A stretch of DNA of 64,000 nt from Asterella californica (lineage: Eukaryota > Streptophyta > Marchantiopsida > Marchantiales > Aytoniaceae). Each line of letters starts with the position of its first letter. The stretch's first letter is position 1. Below the pieces are notes generated by a model that was not told the origin of the DNA, did no database searches, and saw only the letters and a list, made by a program, of their open reading frames with translations. The position numbers and the translations under genes are program-made. The DNA lies in the NCBI GenBank assembly GCA_036924285.1, contig JAYKYS010000023.1, forward strand, positions 1,054,001-1,118,000. Reading direction: 5' to 3'. Positions 31,701 to 43,142 of the stretch are shown in pieces.

Positions 31701-31826
31701 CTGTTGAAACTTCATGATTTAGTAGCTTGGAGGTTGAGCTACTGGAGACCACAAAAATCTTGGAGAGATCTCTTACCAACTAAGAGATATACGTTTCGGC
31801 ATACAAGGAGGTCTCGTAGATACTTC

Positions 31827-32144
31827 ATGGGGAATCCAGTTCGAATGACGAGGTGGAAGAAGAGACGTTTAGGAGTTCGAACAGAGACGGAGAAGCCCAA
31901 GTTAAGTATAGATGAGTTACGAACACGCATCTATAGCACTTGGGGTGCCCTCTTTACCCTATACGAAGAAGCTTCCGCGACCATTGGCACAGAATTGAAG
32001 AAAGTCGAGTTTAAAGCATCATTCAGTGTGGAGGCCACGAATGCTCCTGGTGAAGTAGAGTTGGATCCTTATAAGAGTGAGTTCAAGATGTCTGTTGTGA
32101 TGAGTACAAACGATGGTGAGGAGGATCATATCTTCGATAGTTAA
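31827..32144 (+). CDS. Family A small reading frame 1
   Basis: A 105-residue ATG-initiated frame (MGNPVRMTRWKKRRLGVRTE at the start) in the leader, before gag. The N-terminus is basic and the C-terminal half acidic, ending EEDHIFDS. No domain is recognised. The frame is open without an ATG for about 40 codons further upstream. It is preserved at 49015-49332 in A2 with five differences that I can see, four of them amino-acid changing, so evidence of selection is weak. It could be an accessory protein or simply leader sequence. Confidence 0.45.
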   Translation: MGNPVRMTRWKKRRLGVRTETEKPKLSIDELRTRIYSTWGALFTLYEEASATIGTELKKVEFKASFSVEATNAPGEVELDPYKSEFKMSVVMSTNDGEEDHIFDS

Positions 32145-32277
32145 TTTTAGATTTTATTTCGTGTATAGCATGTATAATACACGATTTCCAATATAAAGCT
32201 CGGAAGAGTTAAGAAAGTAATGTAGAATTATTTTCCTCTATGATATTTTGTCCACTTAATGGTTGAGAAGGTGCAAC

Positions 32278-32754
32278 ATGAGTGGAAGTTCAAAAGATTG
32301 GAAAGTTAGACTTAGAAACCTTCCTCAAGGTTTAGATGTCATAGTAAGCGTCGGAGAGAGCTCGAAAGAGATTATAGTTGAGTTTGAGAACCCTTGTACA
32401 AAACCTCAAGTAGAATCTCCGAGGAGAAGAGTAGAAACCGACTTGTGGTGTTATTTCTGTAGAGGGTTGGGACATAAAGTAGTGAATTGTCCAACTAGAA
32501 TCAGAACCGAGAGAGCTAAAGGGAAGCGGGAGTTTACTGATTTAAGTCTTCGAGTGGGTCCATCGTCACCAGCGCCAATTCATCTTCTAGGCGAACATCC
32601 TTGTCCAAGTTGTGGAGTGGGTGATCTATCAAGAGGACACAAGTGCGTCGATGTGGCCGCCCTACTTACGTCAGTAGTCGAGAAGTTGGACGAGACTCAA
32701 AGAGCTGAGACGGAGAAGTTGTCGACTTCAAAGGAGGACTCGGCTGAGTTGTGA
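32278..32754 (+). CDS. Family A reading frame 2: zinc-knuckle protein
   Basis: A 158-residue ATG-initiated frame (MSGSSKDWKVRLRNLPQGLD). A canonical retroviral-type zinc knuckle CYFCRGLGHKVVNC (CX2CX4HX4C) lies around residues 57-70. A second Cys/His cluster, CPSCGVGDLSRGHKC, is around 108-122. The C-terminus is acidic and Lys-rich. It is a separate gene from gag, which has its own knuckle 1.1 kb downstream. In A2 (49471-49947) a 55-bp patch has seven silent against three replacement changes, which supports a coding role. It probably binds element RNA; whether it is a duplicated nucleocapsid is inference. Confidence 0.65.
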   Translation: MSGSSKDWKVRLRNLPQGLDVIVSVGESSKEIIVEFENPCTKPQVESPRRRVETDLWCYFCRGLGHKVVNCPTRIRTERAKGKREFTDLSLRVGPSSPAPIHLLGEHPCPSCGVGDLSRGHKCVDVAALLTSVVEKLDETQRAETEKLSTSKEDSAEL

Positions 32755-32968
32755 TGGAGATCGTCATTCGGATGGTGGAGAAGACGGTGATGCGACTCAG
32801 GCTCATGATTACCTTGGGAGAAGAGATGACACAAGAGGTGTTGTTACAACCATTTCCTTTCATTTTACCTATGGTAGATTATTCGCGAATGGAATTGGTG
32901 ATGTTCGTACTCTTTTAAGCGAGTAGTTATTGCACAAAAATTAGAAGAGTAGAAAGAGTAGTTACAAG

Positions 32969-35900
32969 ATGGGAAAGCTACCCGTGTTTCATGGGAAGGA
33001 CAATGAAGATGTAGAACCATTTGTTCGAGACTTCAAAAGGGGTTGCATCGGAAACAATGTGAGAAGGAAGGAAGAATGGGTGTTGTTACTGCCATAGTTT
33101 TTAGAAGATTTTGCTCTTACGTGGTATGAAGACCGAGTGAAGAGCCAGACTCCTGGTGCAGTTGAGGACACATGGGAGACGTTGAGTAATGCACTCATCG
33201 AAGAATTTCTTCCAGAAGAGAGTTATGAGAAGCTCATGGTGGAGCTTACTCATTTGAAGCAACGTGACGACGAGAAAGTTCGGCAATATGCCGAAAGGGT
33301 GGATAAGTTGGAGCAGCAGTTTCGGACGGTCCTACGGAAGAGTGGAGACAATGTGGAGCTAACGATGGCGGGGATTGGAGCAGTGCTGACCAAGAACTTG
33401 GTGGGAGGGCTGAGACCTTCAATTCGAACCCAAGTGAGGTACGAAAAGCCAGCAACCAAAGCGGAGGCCATCAAGATTGCGACAAATATGGAAGAGAGTT
33501 TGGATGAAGGAGATATCATCCAACCTCATCATGCTGCTCTGGTGTCGACTTCGACTCCTGGTGTAGTCACAACGATCGCACCTGCACCATCACAATTGGT
33601 GATTGCTTCAACGTCAGCTCCTACTCCAACGGTGGTGCCAAGACCGTTTGTCCCAACAACGATGTCTACTGCCACCTCTGATTTTCATGCCGAGCTGAAG
33701 AGCATCACCGATACTCTTGCGGATCTCAAGATAAACGTGGTGCAGTTACGAGAATGGAGGAACAAAGGTGGAGGAGGAGGTCAAAGAGGTTACGACAACA
33801 ATCCCAACCGAGGAAATCAAGGTAACTTTGGAGGCAACCAAGGTAACTTTGGAGGCAACCAAGGTAACTTTGGAGGAATCACTTGTTGGACGTGTGGAGG
33901 TTCTCATTTCCAGCGAAATTGTCCTAACAACGGAGCAAGAGGTGCCGAAGCTGTCCAAATGAATGTGGGTGGAGGAAATCCATCACAAGGACGAGACAAG
34001 GGGGTGGCTACTATCGATGTCGTGCGAGATCCCATCTACGAGAAAGGAGAGAGTTCAAACTCTTCTCATGCACCGGTGGAGCTTTTAGCTCAAGAAAGGA
34101 AAAGAACTCGATTTTCTGATGAACCGGTTTTCATGGAGGAGTCAGCAAGTAGAAGTACTCGTTCGAGTAATGTTTCGAGTACACCAAGGGAGCCAAGAAG
34201 GAAGCTGGGGATGGCGGATTTCACCATTTCATCTTCCCAAGCGGGATATGATGTGGTTGAAGATGTGGGTGCTCAGAAAGCCAACATCACTGTTGGACAA
34301 CTGATCGCACTTAATCCCAGCTTACGAAGAGAACTCAGAGGAGGACTGAGTTCTAAGAGAAGCAAGAAGAAGAAACCCAAGAGCAAGACATCAAAGTCAG
34401 TGGGAGTGGGTGTGGTGGATGTGCATGCTTCAGAGGTATGCACTAGGGCTTCAAAGATTGAAGTCCGGTTGAATGGTCACTACGTCTCTGACGTATTGGT
34501 GGATGGAGGGTCGGCTGTAAACGCCATATCGGAGAGGTTGATGAAGAAGTTGGGGATGGAACCAACTCGCCCGGCTAGCATTGTCGTGGGGATGGCTAAC
34601 AAGCAACGGGTAAGACCTCTGGGTGTGTTAGAGAAGGTGGTCGTGTCTGTGATGGGAGTTCAAACATTGATGTCCTTTCAAGTGTTAAAGGACTCTAGTT
34701 ATGATTTGCTCCTAGGTAGTCCTTGGTTGAGAGCTGTGCGCACCACTGATAGGTGGCACAAGGGATACTTACGGATTGGGCCTAGAGATCATAGAGTGAT
34801 AGTTCCTCTCTCGGGTGTTGGAGTTGTGACTTCTGACTCTGATAGACCCACTAATGACTACTGGGAATCTGATACGGAGGACGATCAGAGTGTCTCAGAA
34901 GTAGATACCGGAGATTCTTACGATCAAGAATCCTCGTCTGAGGACGAAGGATTTCGTCGAGATGAATCATTACATCAGCTTAGTGCTATTGACTTGTTGC
35001 CTCGACCAGCAGTGGAGAAAGATCCTGACAAAGAAGAATTGAGTGAGACAGAGATTGTGAGAAGACTCTCTACCCTGAAGTTTGGTATCAATGTCACTCA
35101 AGAGGAGAAAAGTAGATTCCTAGATATATTTCGAAAATATATCCATGTGTTTGCTTTCAGCTACAAGGATTTGAAGGAGGTGACTCTCGAGACTCATCGA
35201 ATCGAATTGGAGGAGAACGCAAGACCAGTTCGACAGAAGCAGAGAAGGGTCAATCCTAGAATAGCGATGATGGTCAAGGAGGAGATAGACAAGTTGAGGG
35301 AGGCGAGTTTCATCTATGAGGTGGAGAACTCAGAATGGGTTTCACCCATTGTGATTGTCAAGAAGAAGAATGGTAAGCTGCGAGTGTGCATAGACTATAA
35401 GAAGCTGAATGTAGTTACCAAGAAGGATTATTATCCTCTACCATTTATAGATGAGATTTTGGAGGAAGTTGCTGGTCATGAGTGGTACAGCTTTGATGAT
35501 GGTTATAGTGGGTATAACCAGATCAAGATAGCACAGGAGTACCAACAGTTGACTACTTTCACTACTCCTTGGGGAACATTTGCATTTCGGGTGATGCCAT
35601 TCGGACTGTGTAATGCTCCGGCCACGTTTCAAAGGTTCATGAACAAGGTGTTTGAACCATTCATAGGGAAGTTTGTTCGGGATTTCATTGACGATTTCTG
35701 TGTGTACGGAAGAAAGGAGGACCACTTTGATCATGTGATCAAAGTTTTGCAGCGGTTGGAGCAAGCCAACGCTTCTCTAAATCCAGAGAAGTGCATCTTT
35801 GGCTGCGAAGAAGGTCTGCTGTTAGGGCACATCATTTCCAAGAATGGGATTGCGGTAGATCCTGAGAAGGTGAAGAAGATTGTGGATCTTCCATTTCCGA

Positions 35901-37876
35901 TCAACTTGACAAAGTTGAGGCAGTTTCTTGGCATGGTTGGATATTATCGTAGGTTTGTGTTTTCCTTCTCAAACAAAGCAATAGCTTTGACTATGTACAT
36001 GAAGAAGGGAGTTGATTTTGACTTGATAGTGCATGATCAGAAGGCAAAGGAAGCATTTGAGGAGCTAAAAAAGGCATTGGTGACAGCTCCTATACTTGCT
36101 AAACCTGAGTGGAGTAAAGCATTTATTCTGTATACGGATACCTCCAATGTAGCTATCGGGTGTACATTAAGTCAGTTAGATGAAGATGGGCATGATCATC
36201 CTATAGCTTATGCTAGTAGGCAGATGGTGTCAGCGGAGAAGAATTACTCCGTGACTGAACGAGAAGGATTAGCGGTGATCTTTGGATTGAAGAAATTCCG
36301 ACATTACTTGCTAGGAGGGAAATTTTCCATAGTCACAGATCACAAGGCTTTAAAGTATATCTTTAATAAGCCTAATGCCGAAGGTCGTATTGCCCGTTGG
36401 AAGATCCTTCTAACAGAATACGATTACGTGATCGAAGATAGACCAGGGAAAAAGCATGCGAATGCTGATATTTTGTCGAGGACTTATGATGATGAGGGAG
36501 AAGAACCGTTTGATGATTCATTTCCAGACGAGCATCTGATGACCATCACAAGCATCGAGGAGATACCGGACGAGTACAAGGAAATCTGGAGTTTCCTTGC
36601 AGATGGCTCTTTTCTAGAAGGTATGCATACCCGAGAACGTAACGCGTTGATCAAGAGATGCAAACCTTACACCATGGTGGAGGGAATTCTATTTCATCAA
36701 GGAGCAGATGGGTTACTAAGGAGAGCAGTTGGTCAGAAGGAGACGTTCAAGCTGATGCACGAGTTTCACGATGGCACTATTTGTGGAGGTCACTTTGCTG
36801 GTAAGATAACAGCTTTCAAGATTGTGGATGCGGGTTATCACTGGAGAGGGATTTTCAAGGAGTGTTTAGACTATTGCAAAACTTGCGACGTATGTCAAGC
36901 ATTTGCTCTGAAGTCTACTAGAACACCGCCGTTAAGATCAATTCCAATATTAGGACCATTTGAGAAGTGGGGTATTGACTTTGTAGGTCCTCTTAATAAG
37001 ACACCTCGAGGCAATAGATACATTGTAGTCGCCACTGACTATTGTACCAAGTGGGTAGAGGCTAGACCTTTGAGAGAGACCAATGAAACAGAAGTCGGTA
37101 GATTTCTATGGGAGAGGATCATCACAAGATTTGGATGTCCGTTAGAGTTGGTCTCAGATAGAGGAGGAGAGTTTGTAGGGAGCATGACTACTGCTATGCT
37201 ACAACACTTTTCTATCAAGCCACGAGTAACGACCTCATACAAACCAAATGCTAATGGTCTTGCGGAGAAGACCAATCTTACACTTTGTATGATGCTCGCC
37301 AAAGATGCTGGTGTTGAAACTGCGAAACATACTTGGGATAAGAGGCTACATGTCATCTTATGGGAGTACCGAACGACTATAAAGACTTCTACTGGATACT
37401 CCCCATTTTGACTGGTTTATGGAGTGGAGTCCAAGTTGCCGATCCAATTCGAATTGGATACTTTTCAAACTATTCAACGAAAGTTGAAGAGGTCGAGAGG
37501 AGAAGACGTGGTCAGATCAAGAAGGGAGCAACTCATGGAGTTGGAAGAAACCCGAGCGGTAGCAATGATCCGGATGGAACGAGCTCAGGCGTATCAAAAG
37601 AAGAGTTACGACAAACGGTTGGGCAAGAGGGAGGTAAAACCTTTTCAAGTCGGAGATTGGGTTATGTTGTATGATGCTATCAGATTCAAGAGGGCTAGGA
37701 AGAAGTTTCTTCCGAGATATTTTGGTCCTTTTGTTGTAGATAAGGTGTGGAGCAACTTCACATATGACCTTCAGGAGTTGGGAGGAAGGAGATTCGATCG
37801 GGTCAACCATGACAAGTTGAAGTTGTTTCATCGACGAAAGTTCTCTCTTCACTCCGAGGACGGAGCGAAAATTTAG
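32969..37876 (+). pseudogene. A1 gag-pol polyprotein with two nonsense codons
   Basis: A single frame of 1635 codons starting MGKLPVFHGKDNEDVEPFV. Gag spans about 1-300, followed by an NQGNFGG repeat and the knuckle CWTCGGSHFQRNC (306-318). The protease has VLVDGGSAVN with Asp512. Reverse transcriptase shows FDDGYSGYNQI and the catalytic FIDD at 906-909. RNase H follows (YTDTSNVAIGCTLS, TDHKALKYIF). Integrase has a zinc region ending CKTCDVCQ and catalytic D1337, D1397 and E1433, an exact DX35E. The C-terminus has the GPFVV and NHDKLKLF motifs and no chromodomain. Breaks: TAG at 33095-33097 (GAG in A2) and TGA at 37409-37411 (CGA in A2). Otherwise intact. Confidence 0.92.
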
Positions 37877-37889
37877 TCCGGGGGTAAAA

Positions 37890-38806
37890 TGTAACGACCT
37901 ATGTTACACATAGGAAGTTTGTCTATTAGTAAGGTGTTTAGTTCTAACTAAGTGTTGAGAATGTTTATTTGCTGCCAAAGTACTTTTAGGAGGTATCAAG
38001 TTAGTCATGACTAGTTAAAAGTTAGTTATGGTTAAACTTAGCTGTACTTTTGGCAGAATTCAGATATTTGCCAAAGAGTGAGCACTACTATCTTGTCATC
38101 TTGTCTAAAAGGTAGAAAGGAGGTGGAAAGTATCCCTTATCTCCTTTTTGACTTGATATTAGTGGTTGGATTAAAGTTGTGGACTTTGTGGGCATTAAAA
38201 ACAAGAAGAGATTCCACATGTTTCCTTTTTAGTGGGTCCTAGTGTAGAGGGGGGGGTAGAAATTCGAGATTCCTTGAGAATATTCCAGAATCCTTCTAGA
38301 AGTTGTTGACTTTGAAGGAATAAGCCCATGTGAAAAGGTAAGAAGCCCATGTGATTAATGCTTTTACCTTAAGTAATATTTTAGTAAAACCCGGTAAAAG
38401 TAGTTACGGCTGAGTTACCGGAGGGTACCAAAGTAAAAACCTAGAATGTATAAATAGAGGAGTAGAGAAGAGCTCCTCATCCTTGTTTTCACATCGTCGT
38501 AATGACAACTTGAGTAATATAGAGAGTGTGGGACATTTTTAGCATGTGAGAACTTGAGAGACGTCGTTAGAATGGAGGATTTTAGTGGATGAGATTATGG
38601 AGATTTTAGTTGATAAGTTTGTGGGTGTATGAATGAGAGTGAACTTAGCATTTTTCCCTTCAAGATTCATGGTGTGCTTCCATCAAAGCCATCAGAGGTG
38701 ACCCCTGAGTGAGAGACAGGCCCGACAGTTGCAGATTCGTGGATGACGATCGTGGAGGTTGAGAGATCGGGGGGTAGTTGATCGTTAGGACCGCGGAGGG
38801 TTTACA
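37890..38806 (+). repeat. A1 3' LTR
   Basis: Preceded by the polypurine tract GGGGGTAAAA (37880-37889) and followed by the GGTC target duplication. It is nearly identical to the 5' LTR. Confidence 0.95.
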
Positions 38807-40737
38807 GGTCTGGCTGAGCGGATTGAGCTCAACATGGTGGAGGAGAGGGTGGTGGTTGTCGAGTTCGGCAAGGAGACACCACATGGAGCGACCACCTCTT
38901 CTCGAGGATCACAAGCTACGCAACAACGTGGTGGTGGTGGTGGTAAGGATCGGGCAGAGCAGTCACGATCTCAGGGAGGTGTTGGAGGATCTGGTGGGCA
39001 GAAGCCCATGCCGTCCTTCTCTAGCCAGCAACAAGCGGGTCCTTGCTGGACGTGTGATGGTCCTCATCAGCAGAAGGACTGTCCGCAGAGGAGAGGTTAT
39101 GAGACGTCGGGGGCGTCTCAACCAATACCTAGGCAATGTGAGCATTGCGGACGACCTGGCCACAGTAGTGATCGTTGTTTTGATCTCCATCTCGAGTTGC
39201 GACAAGGGAAGGCTGATCGTGGACGAGGCGGAGGAGCTCAAGGAGACTGTGGTGGTCGAGCTGGAGGTAGAGGTCCAGCACCTGGGAGAGGACCGGTCGG
39301 TCCACCGTCTGCTACGACGTCAGAAGCTGGTATGGCTGCTCGGATTGAGCAGTTGAAGCAGAGGATAGCTAGTATGTCTATGGCTCAACGGAGATCTGGT
39401 GGAATAGAGGCTTCCACGTCTTATGGGAGAGAAGGAGGTGACTTCGACTTCATGGCGGGTGTGGCACAGATTGAGGCATCTGCGGTAGTGACTAGAGGTG
39501 CAGTACATGCGTCTGAACCACGAGGTGCGTCAGTGGAGTTGGATCCACAACGCGGAGAGACTGGTAGACGTTCATGTTATCAGAGGCGTTGAGGACCACA
39601 TCTATGGTTCCTAAACGACCTACCGATGGTGGAGTAGAGTTGGAGGCATCGACATCCAAGAGTCGATGTGATGTGAGTCCATCCTCGACGTCTGTGGATG
39701 CGACGTCGAACTCGATGTTGGGGGCGGCTATAGTAGTTTTGCGAGCCCTACTATTCTCAGCTACGGATATGAGGGCATTGGGAGTCAACTTGGCTCTAGT
39801 GTTCCAGTTGACGGCCACGCTCAGTGAGAGCGAGGATGTAGTTACCTCTAATGATGAAGTAGTTCAGCGAGATGCGGTAGACGTGTCCATGGAGTCGAGG
39901 ATCAGGACAGCTACCAGTGGTACTTGGCAAGCGGCGGCTGCTAGGTTAGATGAGTTATCAGCTAGGCCGGCGATTGACCGTGCTGGTTTGGCACCAGGTG
40001 TGGTGTTGTTGGACAACAGAAGTGGTATCTTCTGTTTGGTGACACCTTCAGGGAAAGTGTATCGACCTCAAAAGGTCTTGTTAGACTCTGGAGCCCAACC
40101 GTTGATGTTGGGAAAGGCGGCATGTATTGGTTTGGGTCTAAAGAAGTCCGAGGTGGAGAGATGTCCATTCCAGTTGCAGACATCTCTAGGGGGATCAGGA
40201 GGTACGGCTCTACACATGACACGTGAGATGTTGACGGTGAGGGTTCGGCCAGATCATTCCACGGATGGCTCTATGGTGAGGACCAAGGCCATCGTTACAG
40301 CTGCAGAGTCTTATGATGTATTGGTGGGAGGTGCTGTGTTGTACCCTATGGGGTTTGTGATCGACTATTGGGTGGAGACAGCATCTTACAGACCAGGTTG
40401 GCAGTCCGGTGAGGGACGAGTGAGCCGCTTACCAGTGCGGTTTAGTGCTAGAGTTGGGACTACGGAGCCTACACCAGAGACGATGGCATCCGTTGCAGAG
40501 TTCAGTTCGGTCATCACTTGGCCGGGCGAGTTGTTGGAGGGCAATGCTCATGCGGAGGATGCTCCGGTCTTTGAGGAGGTGGAGGACATGCCTAGCATGT
40601 CTACGTTAGTACCATCTGTCTTGGATGTTCCACTCTGGAGTTCGAGTGGAGAGTTACAGCAGTATGCTGATCAGTTGGTGCAGCAGGTTTGGAGTGAAGC
40701 CTTTGTACTACCAGTAGAGGAACAAAGTTTCGCACAC
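38807..40737 (+). pseudogene. B2 gag C-terminus, protease and methyltransferase N-terminus, truncated
   Basis: Continues B2 after A1. It includes the CWTCDGPHQQKDC and CEHCGRPGHSSDRC knuckles, then a deletion of about 20 bp relative to B1 near 39570 that shifts the frame, then the protease with LLDSGAQPLMLG (about 40080-40115). The frame continues without break through GELLEGNAHAED into the polyprotein segment that precedes the methyltransferase in B1 (ending LPVEEQ). At 40738 it is cut by family C LTR sequence, before methyltransferase motif I. It shows the empty site of the B1 solo LTR and proves that protease and methyltransferase share one frame in this family. Confidence 0.9.
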
Positions 40738-41193
40738 CTACCGCCTTGTTGCGCCAGCGGAAGCTCTTGCTCAGTAAGTCGTAAACTTTACACCGCTAAC
40801 CTGCAAACACAATCACAAGTTAGCGTTCATGCACCTCTTACCTTATCTCAGTTTGATCCGGATCGGAGCCAGACCGTCTCCCTAATCATCAAGCTCAGCA
40901 TTCCCTAAGTCCCAACCTAGACCCGTTTAGGTCGGTCCCAAACATGACTTGGGACGGACTTCCCATAAAGTCCAGGGTCCTAAACGGTACCTCCAGCACA
41001 CCTAGCGGTCCAACCGCCCGTGATGTTCGTCTGGGTTTAGGCTCCCGAATCGTGGTCCAACCCGCCGACTCGTTCCCTAGTCTTGCCCCAGCCCTTACAG
41101 CGTTCGTAAGTCCAGACGTCCAAGTATAGACGGGAACGTGCTTTGGAACCGGCCCAGCCATCACCTCATGTCCCCAGAGTCTGCCCGCCGAAC
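40738..41193 (-). repeat. Partial family C LTR, reversed
   Basis: Starts TTTCGCACACCTACCGCC, the reverse complement of the 3' end of the family C LTR, and runs for 456 bp before stopping at CCGCCGAAC where a forward C LTR starts. It truncates B2. The remaining part of this LTR is not found beyond the nested stack. Confidence 0.8.
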
Positions 41194-41488
41194 TGTCGCG
41201 CTCCTCATTCTCAAGATCGGACGCAGACGCGAACAACCTTTCTCCTTTCACCTTTCTCATTCTCTTTCTCTCGGGCGCAGACGTGAACAACCTAGCGCAA
41301 GTCCTAGCGGACTTGCGCTAGGTTGTGAACGCTACGAGTAGGACTTAACGGCTTGGCCGGCAAGTCGGGATCAGATGAACCCTAAGTGGTTCTTTGAACC
41401 AAGGTTAGAACCTTGGGTTAGGACATAAGGGCCTACCCCAAGAGGGCCCTAGACGAACGCTGACCTAAGGGGACGAGTCTGGGAACGG
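41194..41488 (+). repeat. Forward family C 5' LTR, first part
   Basis: Begins TGTCGCGCTCCTCATTC and continues to GGGAACGG, where element D is inserted; the rest resumes at 58183. The join is confirmed by the reversed C LTR at 44174-45289, which has GGGAACGGGCTGAAAC (as reverse complement) uninterrupted. A perfect 18-bp hairpin sits at 41287-41326. Confidence 0.85.
41287..41326. repeat. Perfect 18-bp hairpin in family C LTR
   Basis: Arms 41287-41304 (ACAACCTAGCGCAAGTCC) and 41309-41326 are perfect reverse complements around a TAGC loop. The other C LTR has only a shorter imperfect version of it. Confidence 0.85.
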
Positions 41489-43077
41489 TGTCGTGTTGTA
41501 CATGGGTCTATACAGTGAAAACTAGTTGCAAAGAGATCTTTTCTTTGTTGTGTAAAAGGAGCTGCCATGTAGCTTATCAAGCTGGGCAGGAGCTAAGCTG
41601 GGGTGGTGCTTGACAAGCTGCCCTCTAGCTTGAGTTGGAATATCACCCTAAAGGAGTCGAAAGACACCAGAATGCAGAGCTCGACGAGGAGAGCGACTTC
41701 GTGCTTCCAGTTTCGACAGAAAGTGCTTTAGGTAATAGTTAGCACGTGTTTTAAGCTGAGAAATATGCAAAAGAGGGAAATCTGTCGATTCTGACTCGTG
41801 ACTCGAACTGAGAATCTGATTGCGTAGGTGTGTAGGTGTTCACAAGTACTATAGTTTTGACTCTTTACTCGTTTAAAACGGAGTTGTATAGAGAAGTTAG
41901 CGTACAGAAAGCTAGTAAAAACTTTACAAGAAGATTTCCTTAGTAAAGCATATGTACAGACTGTAAAAGCTTTTCGAACGGAACCAAAGGCCATCCCAGT
42001 GATAGGGTGCCTGCCTAGGAGGGAAGTGGTCTCAGGATCAATCCCTCCTGGCCTCTGGTTCCTATTCTGACAAGAGCACAGGAAATTTTTGTTAATTAGT
42101 TAAATAACCATCAAGTCAGCTTAAGATGGGGAATGAGGCTAATTAGTTAAATAACCATCGAGTCAGCTTAAGATGGGGAATGAGGCTATGAGAGCCTTTA
42201 CTAGTGAAGAGGTAGAGTTTGTGGAGACAACTGTGAAATTTATATTAAAAAGGGGCCAAAGTTGTAAATAAAGCTTTGTACGCATAAGGACAGCAGGGGG
42301 GCAGCTTAAGCTAGGGCCCTGCTTCTGATAAGTGACTGCGCTTATAAGGACAGCAGGGGGGCAGCTTAAGCAGGGGCCTTAAAACTTTAGGTTAAATACT
42401 GCGGCGGCTGAAGATCGGGGACACTTTTCAAGGGAGTTTTCTGAGAGAACTGAAGCGAAAGGAGGAGGATTAGGGATTGGGGGTTGAGGACACGCAGGAG
42501 AGCTAGGAGGCTGGAGAAGGTCAAATTGCTCACAGATTGAATGGGGAGAGCATCGTAAGAGAGAGAGGCAGGAGTTTTAGGCTTGGACGTTGTTTAAATA
42601 AACTATTCTGGGGAGAAATTACTCTCAGGAGACAGTTCTATTGAGAGAGATCGTTTGGAAATCTACAGGGGACTTTTGATTGACGTTGGATCAGATTTCT
42701 GAGAGTTTCAGTTGGGGCAAGGAGAGGAATAAGATTCAGGGACCTGAATTTCTCTATTAGGTTCGGATTGAGACGTACTGGGTAGACTTTTGGCTTGACG
42801 GGTGAAGAGAGGTGCGCAGGAGAGGAAGAGAGATTTTCTGTACAGTTGGAGGAATTGGTGGTGCAGACGACACTGTAATAAAGTTAATTGAATCTTGAGA
42901 GACCTATCTGTGTACCCAAGGTGTGTTTGAGTGCTTGTTTTTGTAATTGGTGGACGCAAGAAGCAAGGTTTTGGAGATCTCATCGTCATCGGCTACTTGT
43001 CTTTCTCTTCTGGTCTCTTCTTTGATCGATCACAGTCAGGAGGTCCGCCCTCCCCAAGAAAGACTCTCGCTCCGACA
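41489..43077 (+). repeat. D 5' LTR
   Basis: A 1589-bp LTR with TG...CA ends. It contains a short tandem duplication (GTTAAATAACCATC and neighbours, about 42097-42185) and two copies of AAGGACAGCAGGGGGGCAGC (42287, 42347). The following TCTGGTGCTTCCACTGAGAG is the likely primer-site region; the tRNA is not assigned. Confidence 0.9.
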
Positions 43078-43142
43078 TCTGGTGCTTCCACTGAGAGCAA
43101 TTGGGGTGATCGATTTGGAGAATTGGCTAGATTGGGTTGAAA

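Larger units (their letters stand above)
30024..38806 (+). mobile_element. Element A1: complete family A Ty3/gypsy retrotransposon
   Basis: An 8.78-kb element with two LTRs (30024-30939, 37890-38806) and a 4-bp target duplication GGTC (30020-30023, 38807-38810). B1 at about 2650-2660 shows the uninterrupted gag sequence. Internal order: primer-site region, a leader with a 190-bp tandem repeat, two small frames (31827-32144 and 32278-32754), gag-pol (32969-37876), polypurine tract GGGGGTAAAA, 3' LTR. By eye the two LTRs differ at about six substitutions and one indel in 916 bp, so the insertion is recent. Two nonsense codons in gag-pol mean this copy cannot make a full polyprotein. Confidence 0.95.

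Noticed and set aside
33768..33962. Val/Thr-repeat frame within A1 gag
   Set aside because: Out-of-frame reading of the NQGNFGG-encoding repeat in gag.
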